Of a stretch of 64,000 bases of DNA, positions 9,836 through 19,817 are shown in pieces; the first letter of the stretch is position 1, and the number at the start of each line of letters is the position of its first letter. Made by a program: the position numbers and the translations under genes. Under the pieces are notes generated by a model. The model worked only from the letters and a program-made list of their open reading frames with translations, was not told the DNA's origin and made no database searches. The DNA lies in the NCBI GenBank assembly GCA_019671135.1, contig JAHRHY010000017.1:1-64000 (forward strand), read 5' to 3'. This stretch comes from Linnemannia hyalina. Lineage: Eukaryota; Mortierellomycota; Mortierellomycetes; Mortierellales; Mortierellaceae.

Positions 9836-10983
9836 TAAATCGACGCCTTGGTCCTATTCCAGTGTACTTCTTTCTTGTTGACATCTGGCCAAAGGTTAAG
9901 TATCCTGGTCCATACAAAGAAGTGGAGAAAGGTCTTTTAATGCTCTATCATCTTGTCAAAGGACTGTCTATGGAAGCAATGGAACCACACATGCCAAAAA
10001 GTAGTTTTCATGCAATGCACTCTGTGTTTTATAAGAAAGAATATACTTTGCACAACAAGTACATCACCAACTGTATTGCAACAATGTTCTCCACAATTAA
10101 AATACGCCTTTTGTCTGCAAAGGAAAAGAATCCTCCATTATTTAAGCATGTTACATTGCATCTTGATGGTCATGATACAAGAGCAACATACAAAGGTGAG
10201 AGTAGTGCTGATATGTACTCTTACAAGCTGAAAAAGTCAGGATTACGCACACAGGTAGCAATGGATTGTAATGGCATGGCTTTATTTGTCTCCAAATCTG
10301 CATCTTGCAAGAACAATGCTGATGGAACAATGCTGCTAACGATGAAGTTGGACAAGAGAGTGCATGAGATGGATTGCATTGCTCTCGATGGAGGGTATCC
10401 ACAGTTCTTAAGGAGGCTTATAGATGAGTCTGATACTCTTAAAGTCCAAAATTTCGCTCATCCATACCGTAAACAGAAGAACAAGGAACTTACACAGGAA
10501 GAAGCGTTATACAATACCACCTTTGGTAGTTTCCGCTCGCAGATGGAATCTCTGTTTGCAGACCTTGGTTCCACATTTGAGAAACACAACAACCGTACTC
10601 CTGTGTTGGTGGATAAGAAACAAACATATAATTTGCAGTTGAAGTTATCTTTGTTACTCTTAAACATGAAAAAGATGGTTGCTTTGTTGAAGATTTCTGC
10701 AGAACCAATTCATACAGCTTGGCTTCGCGAAGGATTCGAGTATCCGACAACAGAGAACGACGTTGAGCAACCAATGGGATATGTTGATGTTGGTGCGCTA
10801 GTGGAGGATGGAAATACAATGGCACAACTCCAGAACAAATTTCTTGGTATTAATCTTCATGGTGATGTTGATGTTAATGTTGATGAGGACACACCAATGG
10901 ATCAAGCAGTAATAATGCAACCCGGTCTTTCCATTGAGCTTAGAGGTACGAAGCGACAAATGGATGTTAATGGTAATTTGTAG
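9823..10983 (+). CDS. Second DDE transposase, N-terminus replaced by repeat sequence
   Basis: This 386-aa protein is closely related to the transposase at 4248, from NRRLGPIPVY to the C-terminal region, with many conserved blocks and no internal stop. The DDE residues are kept: LDGHDTR, ALDGGY, and FRSQMESLFADL for the Glu. About 65 N-terminal residues present in the other copy are missing. The first codons (ATG GAT GGC CTC CTA) come from the tip of the palindromic repeat, which supplies a start codon in frame by chance or selection. TTTTTAAAA lies 12 bp after the stop. No Rep-like partner follows it. It may be a 5'-truncated pseudogene or a still-translatable chimera. Confidence 0.7.
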   Translation: MDGLLNRRLGPIPVYFFLVDIWPKVKYPGPYKEVEKGLLMLYHLVKGLSMEAMEPHMPKSSFHAMHSVFYKKEYTLHNKYITNCIATMFSTIKIRLLSAKEKNPPLFKHVTLHLDGHDTRATYKGESSADMYSYKLKKSGLRTQVAMDCNGMALFVSKSASCKNNADGTMLLTMKLDKRVHEMDCIALDGGYPQFLRRLIDESDTLKVQNFAHPYRKQKNKELTQEEALYNTTFGSFRSQMESLFADLGSTFEKHNNRTPVLVDKKQTYNLQLKLSLLLLNMKKMVALLKISAEPIHTAWLREGFEYPTTENDVEQPMGYVDVGALVEDGNTMAQLQNKFLGINLHGDVDVNVDEDTPMDQAVIMQPGLSIELRGTKRQMDVNGNL

Positions 10984-11657
10984 ACTTATTGCAGGTTTTT
11001 AAAAGAATAGACATACATAGCCTATTTAGTCAGCGTTGAGATACGGTATTAACTGCCTAGACGCTAATATGCACCGGTATCTATTATTAAAAGTCATGGT
11101 ATTATTGTAGTAGATCGGATGCTATTCTATGCTATTCTACAACATTCCTTTTTATTTAACAAAGAGGATAAACACATGTACAAACCTACGTCATAAAAGA
11201 ATACATAAACACATGTACAAACCTACGTCATAAAAGAATACTACATTCTTAACCATTTTTAAACCCCGTCTTTAACGCCAAGCAGTCTTAATAAGCAAGA
11301 TCTACGTCATACGAGGAACACTACGTTATTAACCACTTAGATGCCTTTTTAAAACTCTTTTGTTACTAAGCGCCAAGCAGTGTTAATAAGCAAGCGCTAT
11401 TAATATCCAGTGTGGCAGTGTCCCATGAATTAGTATAAATAAAGGACTCCACTTCCCTCTTGCTTAATCTTTATCTTATCTAGTAACCAACCAACCATTA
11501 TCCATATCTATACAACCATCCATACCTATACAACCATCTTTTATTGCAATTCTTTATATCAGTGTACTAAGCAGCTGCAATCTACCACACATAAACTGAA
11601 AAGTCATTCACACCCACCATACCACAAGTACAATCTATATCGTTCATATCCAAAAAC
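10984..11657 (+). promoter_or_regulatory. Promoter region with CRE-like sites and TATA box
   Basis: This stretch leads into the gene at 11658. TACGTCAT occurs at 11187, 11224 and 11303; the first two lie in a 37-bp tandem duplication containing AAACACATGTACAAACC. CGCCAAGCAG with TTAATAAGCAAG is also repeated (about 11277 and 11373). TATAAATAAAG at 11434 is a good TATA box and would give a start near 11465, leaving a ~190-nt leader. TACGTCA is a bZIP (ATF/CREB-type) half-palindrome, but the actual binder is unknown. Confidence 0.55.
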
Positions 11658-13906
11658 ATGCAGTACGTTCAGCTTACAATCGAGCTCATCACCAAGGCCT
11701 TCGAGACATTTTCTTCTAAGAAGGGAGTGGAGTTTACCAAGAAAGATGCAAATAAGATCTTTAAGGCGCTTGATGAGGATGAGGGAGTAGAGAGATACTA
11801 CTTTTGTGGTGCAAAGTGCACCAAGTCCAAGCGCAAATGCATGAAGGAAGTTGATGATGAAGGCATGCATTGTTATGTCCACGATCCTGCGCGCAAGTGT
11901 CAAGGCACAACCATTAAGGGCGCTAATTGTGGTAGTGTAGCCAAACTTGGTGAAACATACTGTGGACGTCATCGAGAGCAGCATAAAGGTCATATGAAAA
12001 GCAGTAACAATAAGGCACCTGCCAACAAGCGTACCAAGTCTTCCAAGATAACCAAGAAGACACATACTCCTGAGTTTGTCCCTTCAGATGATGATATGAC
12101 TTCCGAGGATGAAGAACCAAAGAAGCGAAAGAGAAACAAGCAGGAGTCATCGGATGAGGAGCCGTCCGATGATGATGAAGAAGATATAATTGCCGTCTCC
12201 TTTCCGTTGAGTCCAAAGGTAGTTGACATAACGTCCAAGAAAAATGTACCACTCGCTAATACAGGCATATGGATGCGTTATGCAACTAATCCAGCTTTCC
12301 TGTATGCAAAAAACTATACTGTAAATGGCAAGTACATTATTAAGCTGAAGGAAAAGGACCTCTACATTGTATTGTGTCCACCTGAGCTCATGGGGAAAAA
12401 TCTTCCTGTACCGAAATTATCTGACAAAGGGGTACGTATATTACAAAAGATGGGACTCCAAGAGGCAACTCCTGCTGATGTAGAAAAAATAGAAGAGTCT
12501 TCTGCTGATGAGAATTCTGACGATGATACAGATGATGGTGATACGTCTGATGATGCTGGCTCTGACGATGATTCCCCTGATGATAAAGACTCTGATGATG
12601 GCAAGTCCAATAACAGACCTGATGTAGAATCTGGAGATGATACCTCTAAGGATAACCCTGATGAAAAACTATCTCATAAAAAGTCATCTAAGGATGATGA
12701 GAAGAAGACTTCTCGAAAGAAAAGGCATTCAGAGATGCCCAAAAATGCAGAGCCATCTTCTAATGTAGACGTTTCTAAGGATGGAAAAGGATGAACATAC
12801 ATTTGCACTGGCCACAACGGTGCATAACATTAGATCAGAGAAAGACATAGCACGTGCGAAGGACAGAGGATGGATGATTCATCCTAATAACGACATGCTT
12901 GAGTATGCAACTAAGTTTACGATGAATGGCAAGTACATTGTCAGGCTATCTGGAAAGAATACATACGTTGGCCTGTTTACGCTTGATGCTCTGCGCGGTG
13001 TCGGTGATGTTCCAGAGTTGGATATCTTGGAACGCTCCATGCTTAGCAAGATGAAACTTCAACCATTGTCTGATGAAGAGAGAAAGACGCTTTTCAACGA
13101 GGAGATCGAAGTAGAAGAAGAAGTACCAGTAGAAGGACCAACAGATAAATCCAAGGTGATATGGAAAAAACTTAACAAGTACTTGGAATATTCCGAGAAT
13201 GTACTTGTAAATGGAATGCACATTCTCAAGATGCGCAAAAAAGACACTGTAATCGGCTTGATGACTGATGACCATATTGCTGCAGAGAATGTAGAGTGTC
13301 ATTCTCTTAGCCAGAAGGAAAAAGAGAAGTTGTTTGCTATGGGATTTAAACCGCATGAGCATAAGCAAAGCTTGCCACAGAAAGATGAGAGCACATGTGA
13401 GGATGATAAAGATGCTGAGGGCGATAAAGATGCTGAGGATGACAAAGATGCGGTGGGTGATAAAGATGCTGAAGATGACAAAGATGCTGAGGGTGATAAC
13501 GATGCTGAGGATGACAAAGATGCTGAGGGTGATAACGATGCTGAAGATGATAAAGATGCTGAGGATGATAAAGATGCTGAGGATGTTATGTGGAAAAGGT
13601 ACCCTAAAGATAAAAGCTCCTTCGGGTATAATCGTCATAGATAAAGACGAAATTAAATGGACAACATGTTCGTTTGACAAGAAGCATGAATATGCAACCA
13701 ACTACCTTTTCGACGGATGTCATCTGCTCAAGAGGTACGAAGAGGACATTATTGTTGGACTGCTGTATAAGATACCTGCAAACGGTGACAGTAACTATAG
13801 TCGAGACAAATTTACCAACAACAAACAAAAGCAGAAGTTAATTGCCATGGGGTTCACGATCGAGGAATTGCCTAAATTGTACTCTCCAGATGTAAAGTTT
13901 TGGTAG
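11658..13906 (+). CDS. Cys/His-cluster protein with four novel ~60-aa repeats; two apparent frameshifts
   Basis: I do not recognise the family. Three overlapping frames make one logical product: 11658-12794, 12781-13644, and the end of 13334-13906. The N-terminus (residues ~50-110) holds a Cys/His cluster, from CGAKCTKSKRKC through HCYVHD to NCGS and YCGRH, probably one or two zinc sites. Basic and acidic low-complexity linkers follow. Four copies of one domain then appear at about 12264-12470, 12865-13080, 13156-13360 and 13647-13870. Their shared pattern is W, then E-Y-A-x-N, N-G-K-Y-I-x-K-L, K-D-x-x-V-G-L, ending L-x-x-M-G. An acidic DKDAEDDKDAEG run precedes copy four. Each frame change needs one base skipped near TGGAAAAGG. 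It is either a young pseudogene, an assembly error, or genuine frameshifting. The good promoter and otherwise clean frames favour a working gene. Confidence 0.55.
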
Positions 13907-13932
13907 TTGTTGAGACAGATGAAGAGTAGATA

Positions 13933-13941
13933 TTTTAAAAA
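13933..13941 (+). terminator. TTTTAAAAA motif after the Cys/His gene
   Basis: Lies 26 bp beyond the stop and shares the longer string TTTTAAAAACTATC with the site at 5519 between the element's convergent genes. A second TTTTTAAAAA follows at 13992. This links the gene to the element family by flanking signal rather than by protein similarity. Confidence 0.35.
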
Positions 13942-14029
13942 CTATCCAATTGTCAACAGTTGGCATTTGTGGTTGTATATATAGCATGAACTTTTTAAAA
14001 ATGTAACATGTCTTCGACACTTCCACCTA

Positions 14030-14524
14030 GGAGGCCTTTCAAGTCCAAATTATCATATGGTGTTTGTTACATCTCTGCAGATCTTGACGATATCCACCCC
14101 GTCCATTAGAGGAGAATGTATATATGATACCAAGCATATAAGACAACCATTGTAACATTTTTTGTTTAACTATCCTACTAAACACCAACCTATTCTCCAA
14201 ACAACAAAGTCTTCTTATTTTTCGCACACCAAACTCTTGAATATGTCCATCTACTATTAAACTGTAACCCTCACTGCAAGATTCGACAGAGTAGTTCTTG
14301 TATGTGATCATCTAAAGCACTTGTATTCTCAACTGTATCTTTGTCGTGAAATACAGGGGAGAGATTACATTTTAAAAATTCTTGTGCTGTCTATTGCTAT
14401 TTTATTCTGTGTTCTGTTGCCCACTATGAAGAGATATGCCAGTTATGGAAGTCAACACTCCGTTCCTTGGACTTTGGATATTTTTTATATGCCTTTTTAT
14501 ATCCTCTGCACATGAAGGGGCCGC
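14030..14524 (+). mobile_element. Tourist-like MITE, copy 1
   Basis: A ~495-bp non-autonomous element that starts GGAGGCCTTTCAAGTCC and ends GAAGGGGCCGC, imperfect inverted tips of about 20 bp. Flanks are CTA and TAA, so the target duplication is not clean here. It has no real coding capacity, although a 64-codon frame recurs in the copies. Tip sequence starting GG and the 3-bp duplications of other copies place it with PIF/Harbinger MITEs. It could be mobilised by the transposases at 4248 or 9823, whose element tips also begin GGAGGCC. Confidence 0.8.
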
Positions 14525-15164
14525 TAACTGGATTGTTATCACCAGGCCGGTACACTTGGTCTAGGCCATTATCTGTAAAGAGCTACTTGCCTAGAACCAT
14601 TGCATTAACCAGCTTTGCCTTTTTGCCTCATCGTCCATTTACATCTGACATTCATTTCTTCATTTGTTCCCCATGCTGATTTCATTCCATGCCCCATCTT
14701 AATCCTTTCTATAATCGGTTCCTAACACTAACAGATCCCCTATGCCCCTATCTTATTCTTTAGTCTGCAATAACTAACTTCCCTCTATCCTAAACCTATA
14801 TTCTTCTATTCACTATTCTTTTTTACTCTTTTCTTTCTCTTTATAATAAAAATATAACAAAAGCAAGCCATATCTGCTTATTTGCAATAGCTACGTCATT
14901 CGAATCATTCGAATCAATCGAATTAATCGAATCAAACGAATCATTCAAAGTTGCGAGAAGTACACCAAAGTAATGACGTCACACTAAATTAAGAACGTCA
15001 CTATCAGATATTAAATTATTCTCCCTTCTATTGTGCAAAATGAAAGATTCCCTTCTTTCTTCCCACGACAATATTCAACCATACACCACATCATTCTTAC
15101 TTTTTCTCTCTCTTTTTTTTCCATTATCCTCCATCCATATCCTTTACTCTGTTTCACTCTTGAC
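14525..15164. other. Non-coding stretch before the hAT gene, with ATTCGAA repeats
   Basis: I see no gene. ATTCGAATC-type short repeats at 14895-14945 resemble those at the other end of the hAT transposon (17690-18030) and may be its left subterminal region. A CT-rich leader follows at 15040-15160. A clear left tip for the hAT element was not found. Confidence 0.5.
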
Positions 15165-17585
15165 ATGAGCAGACGCCATTGCCTAATCGCTGAATCGGAC
15201 GATGAAGACGATCTTTTTGAAGTAAGTCTTAACTAGTTTTGGCTTATTTAGAGTACCTTTGACATGTTAGATGATAAACGAGAAATACTAACAATAATCT
15301 TCACATTCGACCTTCAATTGTTCTTAGGTTGAAGAAAGTAGCAATGTGTCGTCCAGTTGTGCTCTTTCTGTTGGTAACATGGACATTGAGGGTGTAGGAA
15401 GTGGCATTGTCAGCCGAAGGAAAGGCACTCGTTCCTGGGGATGGGCCATCAAGAACAAGTGGGCAGAGCGTGTTGTGTCGTCGAACAGTATGGTCGTACG
15501 CTGCCTTTACCCAGGATGCAGGCAGAAATACGACACAAAGTCAATGACTACCTCTGGAATCAACAATCATTTGATAAAAGTCCATCGCATCACCTCGGAT
15601 AGCGGGATAAACGACGGAAGCCTCTCCAGAAAGGGACCATTAGATGCACTACTACATTCCTCCACACAGCCAAAAGTCTATGACCCAACCAGATTCGATG
15701 AGTTGCTGGTTCGTTTCATTGTTACAACAAAGCAGCCATTCTCCATTGTCAAGAGTCCCGCCCTTCAGGAACTTCTAAACCATGCTACGATGGCAACGGA
15801 GGCTCAGATCAAACTTCCTTCAGACGATACAATGGCAGCAAAGGTAAAAGTGGTCCTACTTATTGAATTGTATTCAGGTCCATAAAATTGCCTTCATTAT
15901 AACCCTACTAACCAGGCTAATTTAAAATTAGACGAAGCGAAAATATCTTGAGGTGGAAGAACAAGTAATTGCCATGTTTACCGACGTTCACAAGATATCC
16001 TTAACGGCTGATGGTTGGACAAGTCCTTTTCAAGACGACTTCTTGGAAGTGACGGCCCATTGGATTGACAGCAATTGGACCCAAAGGGAGTTGGTGATTG
16101 GATTTGAGCCGCTGGATGGTCCCCACTCTGGCAAAAACCTTGCCGAGGCTCTGGTTAATGTTCTTGAGCGATTCCATATTGGCGAAAAACTCCAAAGTAT
16201 CACCACCAACAATGCAACCAACATGGCCAAGATGGTGCGTGATCTTGTGCAGCATCCAAAGGCAGTGGAATGGTATGTACTAGTACTATTATAATGGAAT
16301 GCATTGTAATGTAACTAATGCACACAATAACATTATTGATTCTAACTTTTATCATTTGTCAAATTATAATAAGGTTACTCGAAGGCAACTTGTACCATGT
16401 GCCATGCCTTGGCCACATTATTAATCTGGCCGTTCAAGAAATTCTAGGCCCTATTGGATTGAATGACCAGCCGCCTGAGAACGATAATCTCTACCCCAAT
16501 GAGAATGAGGATGAGGAAGTCGCGGAGCCTGATGTTGCAGGGTTAACTACATTGAAGAAATTGAGAAAGGGCATCATCAAAATCAGGTACAATGCATTAA
16601 TTCCTTTTTGGCCAGTTTTGATGAAATTATAGGACTCTGCTGATCTGTTCATTCCCTACTTACTGTATAGATCGTCGCCACAAAGGATCCAAAGTTTGGC
16701 CGTATTCGTGATATTGTGAAATGTCCAAATCTTGCATTGATAAGGGATGTCCGCACACGATGGAATTCGACCTTTGATATGTTGGATCGAGCAATTGCTC
16801 TCAAGGATGCCTATCAGTCCATGTGTCAGAATGAGCCAACACTCGAGGCATACGCATTGGAGGCGGATGAATGGTCCTACCTGGAAAAGCTTCACCTTTT
16901 GCTTAGCCAGTTTGTCACTACGACAAAGATCGTATCATCCAGCGTGGGCTATCCAACTATAAACAGGGCGATGTCAGTGTACAATGCTATGATCAATTCG
17001 CTGGAGGAGTTTATTGAGCAGGAAACCGATGTCGCACTAAAGGAAGCCGCCACCCATGGAAAGCAAAAACTTTTGGACTATTACTCAAGAACGGATTCCA
17101 CACCAGTATATGCGGTCGCAACAGCAATGGATCCAAGGATGCGGTTCGATTGGTGGGGCGCCAATGATTGGGGCGAATATATACAAATCAGCAAGGACAT
17201 GGTTACAGATATCTGGAATCGGCATTACAAAGGGAAAGAAGGGCCAATCGAACTCGACACAGAGATAACAAGGCAGATGAAGCTGTATGGGATCAAGAAG
17301 AAGGCTGGCGAGCTAGAGGAGTATGTTCATGAAGGAAGTTCCTTAACGGCTTGTAAGAATGAGCCATTCGAGTTGATGTACTGGCGCTCGCAGACGGAAC
17401 GATGGCCCAACCTGGCAAACATGGCACGCGATTATCTTGTCATACCCGTAACATCGACCCCAGCAGAGCGGTGCTTCTTCCAGGCCAAGTATGTTCTTCC
17501 ACCCGAAAGAAATAGTCTTATTCCAACATCCATTCAACGACTAGTCCTTTTGGACTCTTGGTTGAAAGTGTTATCCTCACCTTAA
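15165..17585 (+). pseudogene. hAT-superfamily transposase, five exons, probably frameshifted
   Basis: Exons read 15165-15221, 15328-15843, 15932-16272, 16374-16586 and 16671-17585, with GT-AG introns. The product has a BED zinc finger (CLYPGC then HLIKVH, around 15500-15580), the catalytic core with LTADGWTS and CLGHIINLAVQ, the DVRTRWNST motif, and the hAT dimerisation tail (SEPF-like PFELMYWRS, then TPAERCFF). Exon 4 to 5 joins to read IRSSPQR, a usual hAT motif, but this is one frame away from the downstream DVRTRWNST. A 1-bp indel near 16690-16715 is therefore likely and the copy is probably dead. It belongs to the Ac/Hobo-type hAT elements widespread in fungi. Confidence 0.8.
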
Positions 17586-17689
17586 ATAGCGTTCCGATTA
17601 TATTTCTCATTTATGAAATATATACTTTGAACGATACACTATTCACCACTGAGCTTGTTCTAATCAGTCAATCCTTAGTCTAATCGCAT

Positions 17690-17875
17690 CATTCGAACCA
17701 TTCGAACTATTGGAACCATTCGAACTATTCGAACCATTCGAACTATTCGAACCATTCGAACTATTCGAACCATTCGAACTATTCGAACCATTCGAACTAT
17801 TCGAACCATTCGAACTATTCGAACCATTCGAACTATTCGAACCATTCGAACCATTCGAACTATTCAAATTCGAGT
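17690..17875. repeat. 9/18-bp minisatellite ATTCGAACC/ATTCGAACT
   Basis: About twenty 9-bp units alternate CGAACCATT and CGAACTATT. Less regular ATTCGAA repeats continue to about 18030. The reverse strand is open and would encode Ser-Asn-Gly runs, a by-product of the 9-bp period. The sequence is subterminal in the hAT element and similar short repeats lie at 14895-14945, so these may be transposase-binding sites. Confidence 0.8.
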
Positions 17876-18067
17876 AAGACTCAAGGGGCATCATTCGAAT
17901 TATTTGAATCATTCGAATCGAATCCACAAAGACTATTAGAATTCGAATCGAATTTATATCAGTTCGAATTCGATTTGAATGCATTCAAATCCATTCGAAT
18001 TCGGATAATTCGATTCGATTAGATGCCCTACATCCACATCTCTTACTTCCACTCCTCCTAAAGTTGC

Positions 18068-19015
18068 ATGGTAGCAAAGGTTCACGAATCCACTGACCAC
18101 ACCCTAGACCCCCCAGTACAAACCCCAAACCCCTCCAGTTCCCCTGACACCTCACCCAGCACCTCTTCCATCCCCTCGCCCTGTCTTCCCCCTATCGACA
18201 CGTATTTTATCACATATTTTTTATCGAAACTCACCATCATAAACAATGACAACCAATCCCTCCCCACCATCATTGAACTCGACACCACCTCCAAACCCGC
18301 CAAGTATGACGGCACTTGCGATGGCTTCAAATGCCTTGCGTGGCTAAAGAAGGTGCAACGTTACTTTACCATGAAGAATGTACCTGACAGAAAACGCACC
18401 ATTCATGCCGTCAACCTCCTTAACCAAACCTCTCTCCTCTGGTGGAAATCCCTTAACATCGACGACACCTGCGAGTACCTCACCTTTACAACCTTGTTCA
18501 ATAAGGCATATATGCCTGACGGCTTCCTTGAACACGTCCGCGGCCTCCTCCTCAATGCCAAGCTCACCACCAACCTCGCCGAGTACCTTACCCGCATCCG
18601 CCTCTATATGAACATTTTACTTGCGAAGGATCCCACCGGCCGCATCTTCCTTGAAGCCACCGCCAGAGTTGTTTTTCTCCAAGGCTGCCCCGACGACCTG
18701 AGGCAATTACTTCAGACTGATCAGGTATCTAACCCCAACAACACTTTTTTCGACATGTGCTTCAAGACTGAAGGATTTGACACCATCTATGCTTTCGGAC
18801 CCAGAGGCGCCACCAAGGGTATGTTCGCCAAGGCTATAAATAACATCCGCTTACAAACCCCAACCTCCAACTCAGCCCCAACCTCCGCCCCCGCCTTCAA
18901 TCCAATGGCGATGAAGATTGATAACATCAGTGTCGACCCCACCACCCGCGCCCTTATGTCTTCGGTCCAGTCTCTCACCATTGCCGTCAATGCTATGGCA
19001 ACCCAGTTCAACTGA
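18068..19015 (+). CDS. Ty3-type retrotransposon Gag, truncated
   Basis: This 315-aa protein has a Pro/Ser-rich N-terminus and a retrotransposon gag domain: KYDGTCDGFKCLAWLKKVQRYF, then LLWWKSL, then LAEYLTRIRLYMN and FLQGCPDDLRQLL. This matches the capsid-forming gag of Ty3/gypsy elements. It ends before any CCHC knuckle, and no protease or reverse transcriptase follows, only non-coding sequence and a tRNA-like unit. The frame itself is intact. Codon use is much more C-rich than that of its AT-rich neighbours, which suggests an independent, more recent arrival. Confidence 0.75.
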   Translation: MVAKVHESTDHTLDPPVQTPNPSSSPDTSPSTSSIPSPCLPPIDTYFITYFLSKLTIINNDNQSLPTIIELDTTSKPAKYDGTCDGFKCLAWLKKVQRYFTMKNVPDRKRTIHAVNLLNQTSLLWWKSLNIDDTCEYLTFTTLFNKAYMPDGFLEHVRGLLLNAKLTTNLAEYLTRIRLYMNILLAKDPTGRIFLEATARVVFLQGCPDDLRQLLQTDQVSNPNNTFFDMCFKTEGFDTIYAFGPRGATKGMFAKAINNIRLQTPTSNSAPTSAPAFNPMAMKIDNISVDPTTRALMSSVQSLTIAVNAMATQFN

Positions 19016-19220
19016 AGGATTTTTTTTTAAATTGAACCTTCCCATAGGAAGGCTCAGTAAGGAGAGAACAGCCCCAGTGGTGCAACAAGCCACCAGGGGT
19101 TCTTTTATTTCTGAAGACGGTACTTGAGAAAGATATGTGTAGGGGGCAGCAGCAAGACTCTGAATTTGAGGGAAGACTTTGTGCTGTAGAAAAGGGGGGA
19201 GCCCTCAACTCCTTAAGTGT

Positions 19221-19817
19221 AAGATGAGGAGATCATGCGCCAAGCCAAACGCTCTCCTAGGACTCGAACCCAGAACCTCAAAATTGTGAGGAGGACGCTT
19301 TAGGAGGCCTTTCAAGTCCAAATTATCATATGGTGTTTGTTACATCTCTGCAGATCTTGACGATATCCACCGCGTCCATTAGAGGAGAGTGTATGTATGA
19401 TATCAACCATTTAAAACAACCACTGTAACATTCCTTGCGCGATTATCCTACTAAACACAACTACATTCTCCAAACAACAAAGTCTTCTTATTTTTCGCTC
19501 ACCAATATCTTGAATGTGTTCATCTACTATTAAACTGTAACCCTCACTGCAAGATTCGACAGAGTAGTTCTTGTATGTGATCATCTAAAGCACTTGTATT
19601 CTCAACTGTATCTTTGTCGTGAAATACAGGGGAGAGATTACATTTTAAAAATTCTTGTGCTGTCTATTGCTATTTTATTCTGTGTTCTGTTGCCCACTAT
19701 GAAGAGATATGCCAGTTATGGAAGTCAACACTCCGTTCCTTGGACTTTGGATATTTTTTATATGCCTTTTTATATCCTCTGCACATGAAGGGGCCGCTTA
19801 CTACTACGCCAAACGGG
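19221..19817 (-). ncRNA. tRNA-like/SINE unit split by a MITE
   Basis: On the minus strand, removing the MITE (19303-19797) and one TTA joins TGGCGTAGTAG (complement of 19801-19811, a box A match) to GGTTCGAGTCC (complement of 19260-19270, a perfect box B). Their spacing of about 44 nt is that of a tRNA gene. A T arm (CTGGG/CCTAG) is possible. The anticodon stem CCTC/GAGG has an odd-sized loop, and the expected acceptor strands do not pair, so the unit looks like a tRNA-derived SINE or tRNA pseudogene. No anticodon can be assigned. Confidence 0.45.
19303..19797 (+). mobile_element. Tourist-like MITE, copy 2
   Basis: Same 495-bp family as at 14030, with the last ~250 bp almost identical between the two. 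It is flanked by a perfect TTA duplication (19300-19302 and 19798-19800), the TWA target typical of PIF/Harbinger elements. It sits inside the tRNA-like unit. Confidence 0.85.

Larger units (their letters stand above)
14880..18035 (+). mobile_element. hAT transposon, right end recognisable
   Basis: The element contains the transposase gene and the ATTCGAA-rich subterminal zones. Its right tip is taken as the reverse complement of TAGGGCATCTAATCGAATCG, ending near 18035. TAGGG is a usual hAT tip. No matching left tip is visible between the MITE at 14524 and the gene, so the left boundary is approximate or lost. Confidence 0.55.

Noticed and set aside
17664..17984. Ser/Asn/Gly-repeat protein on the minus strand
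   Set aside because: A direct product of the 9-bp minisatellite, which is open in several frames.
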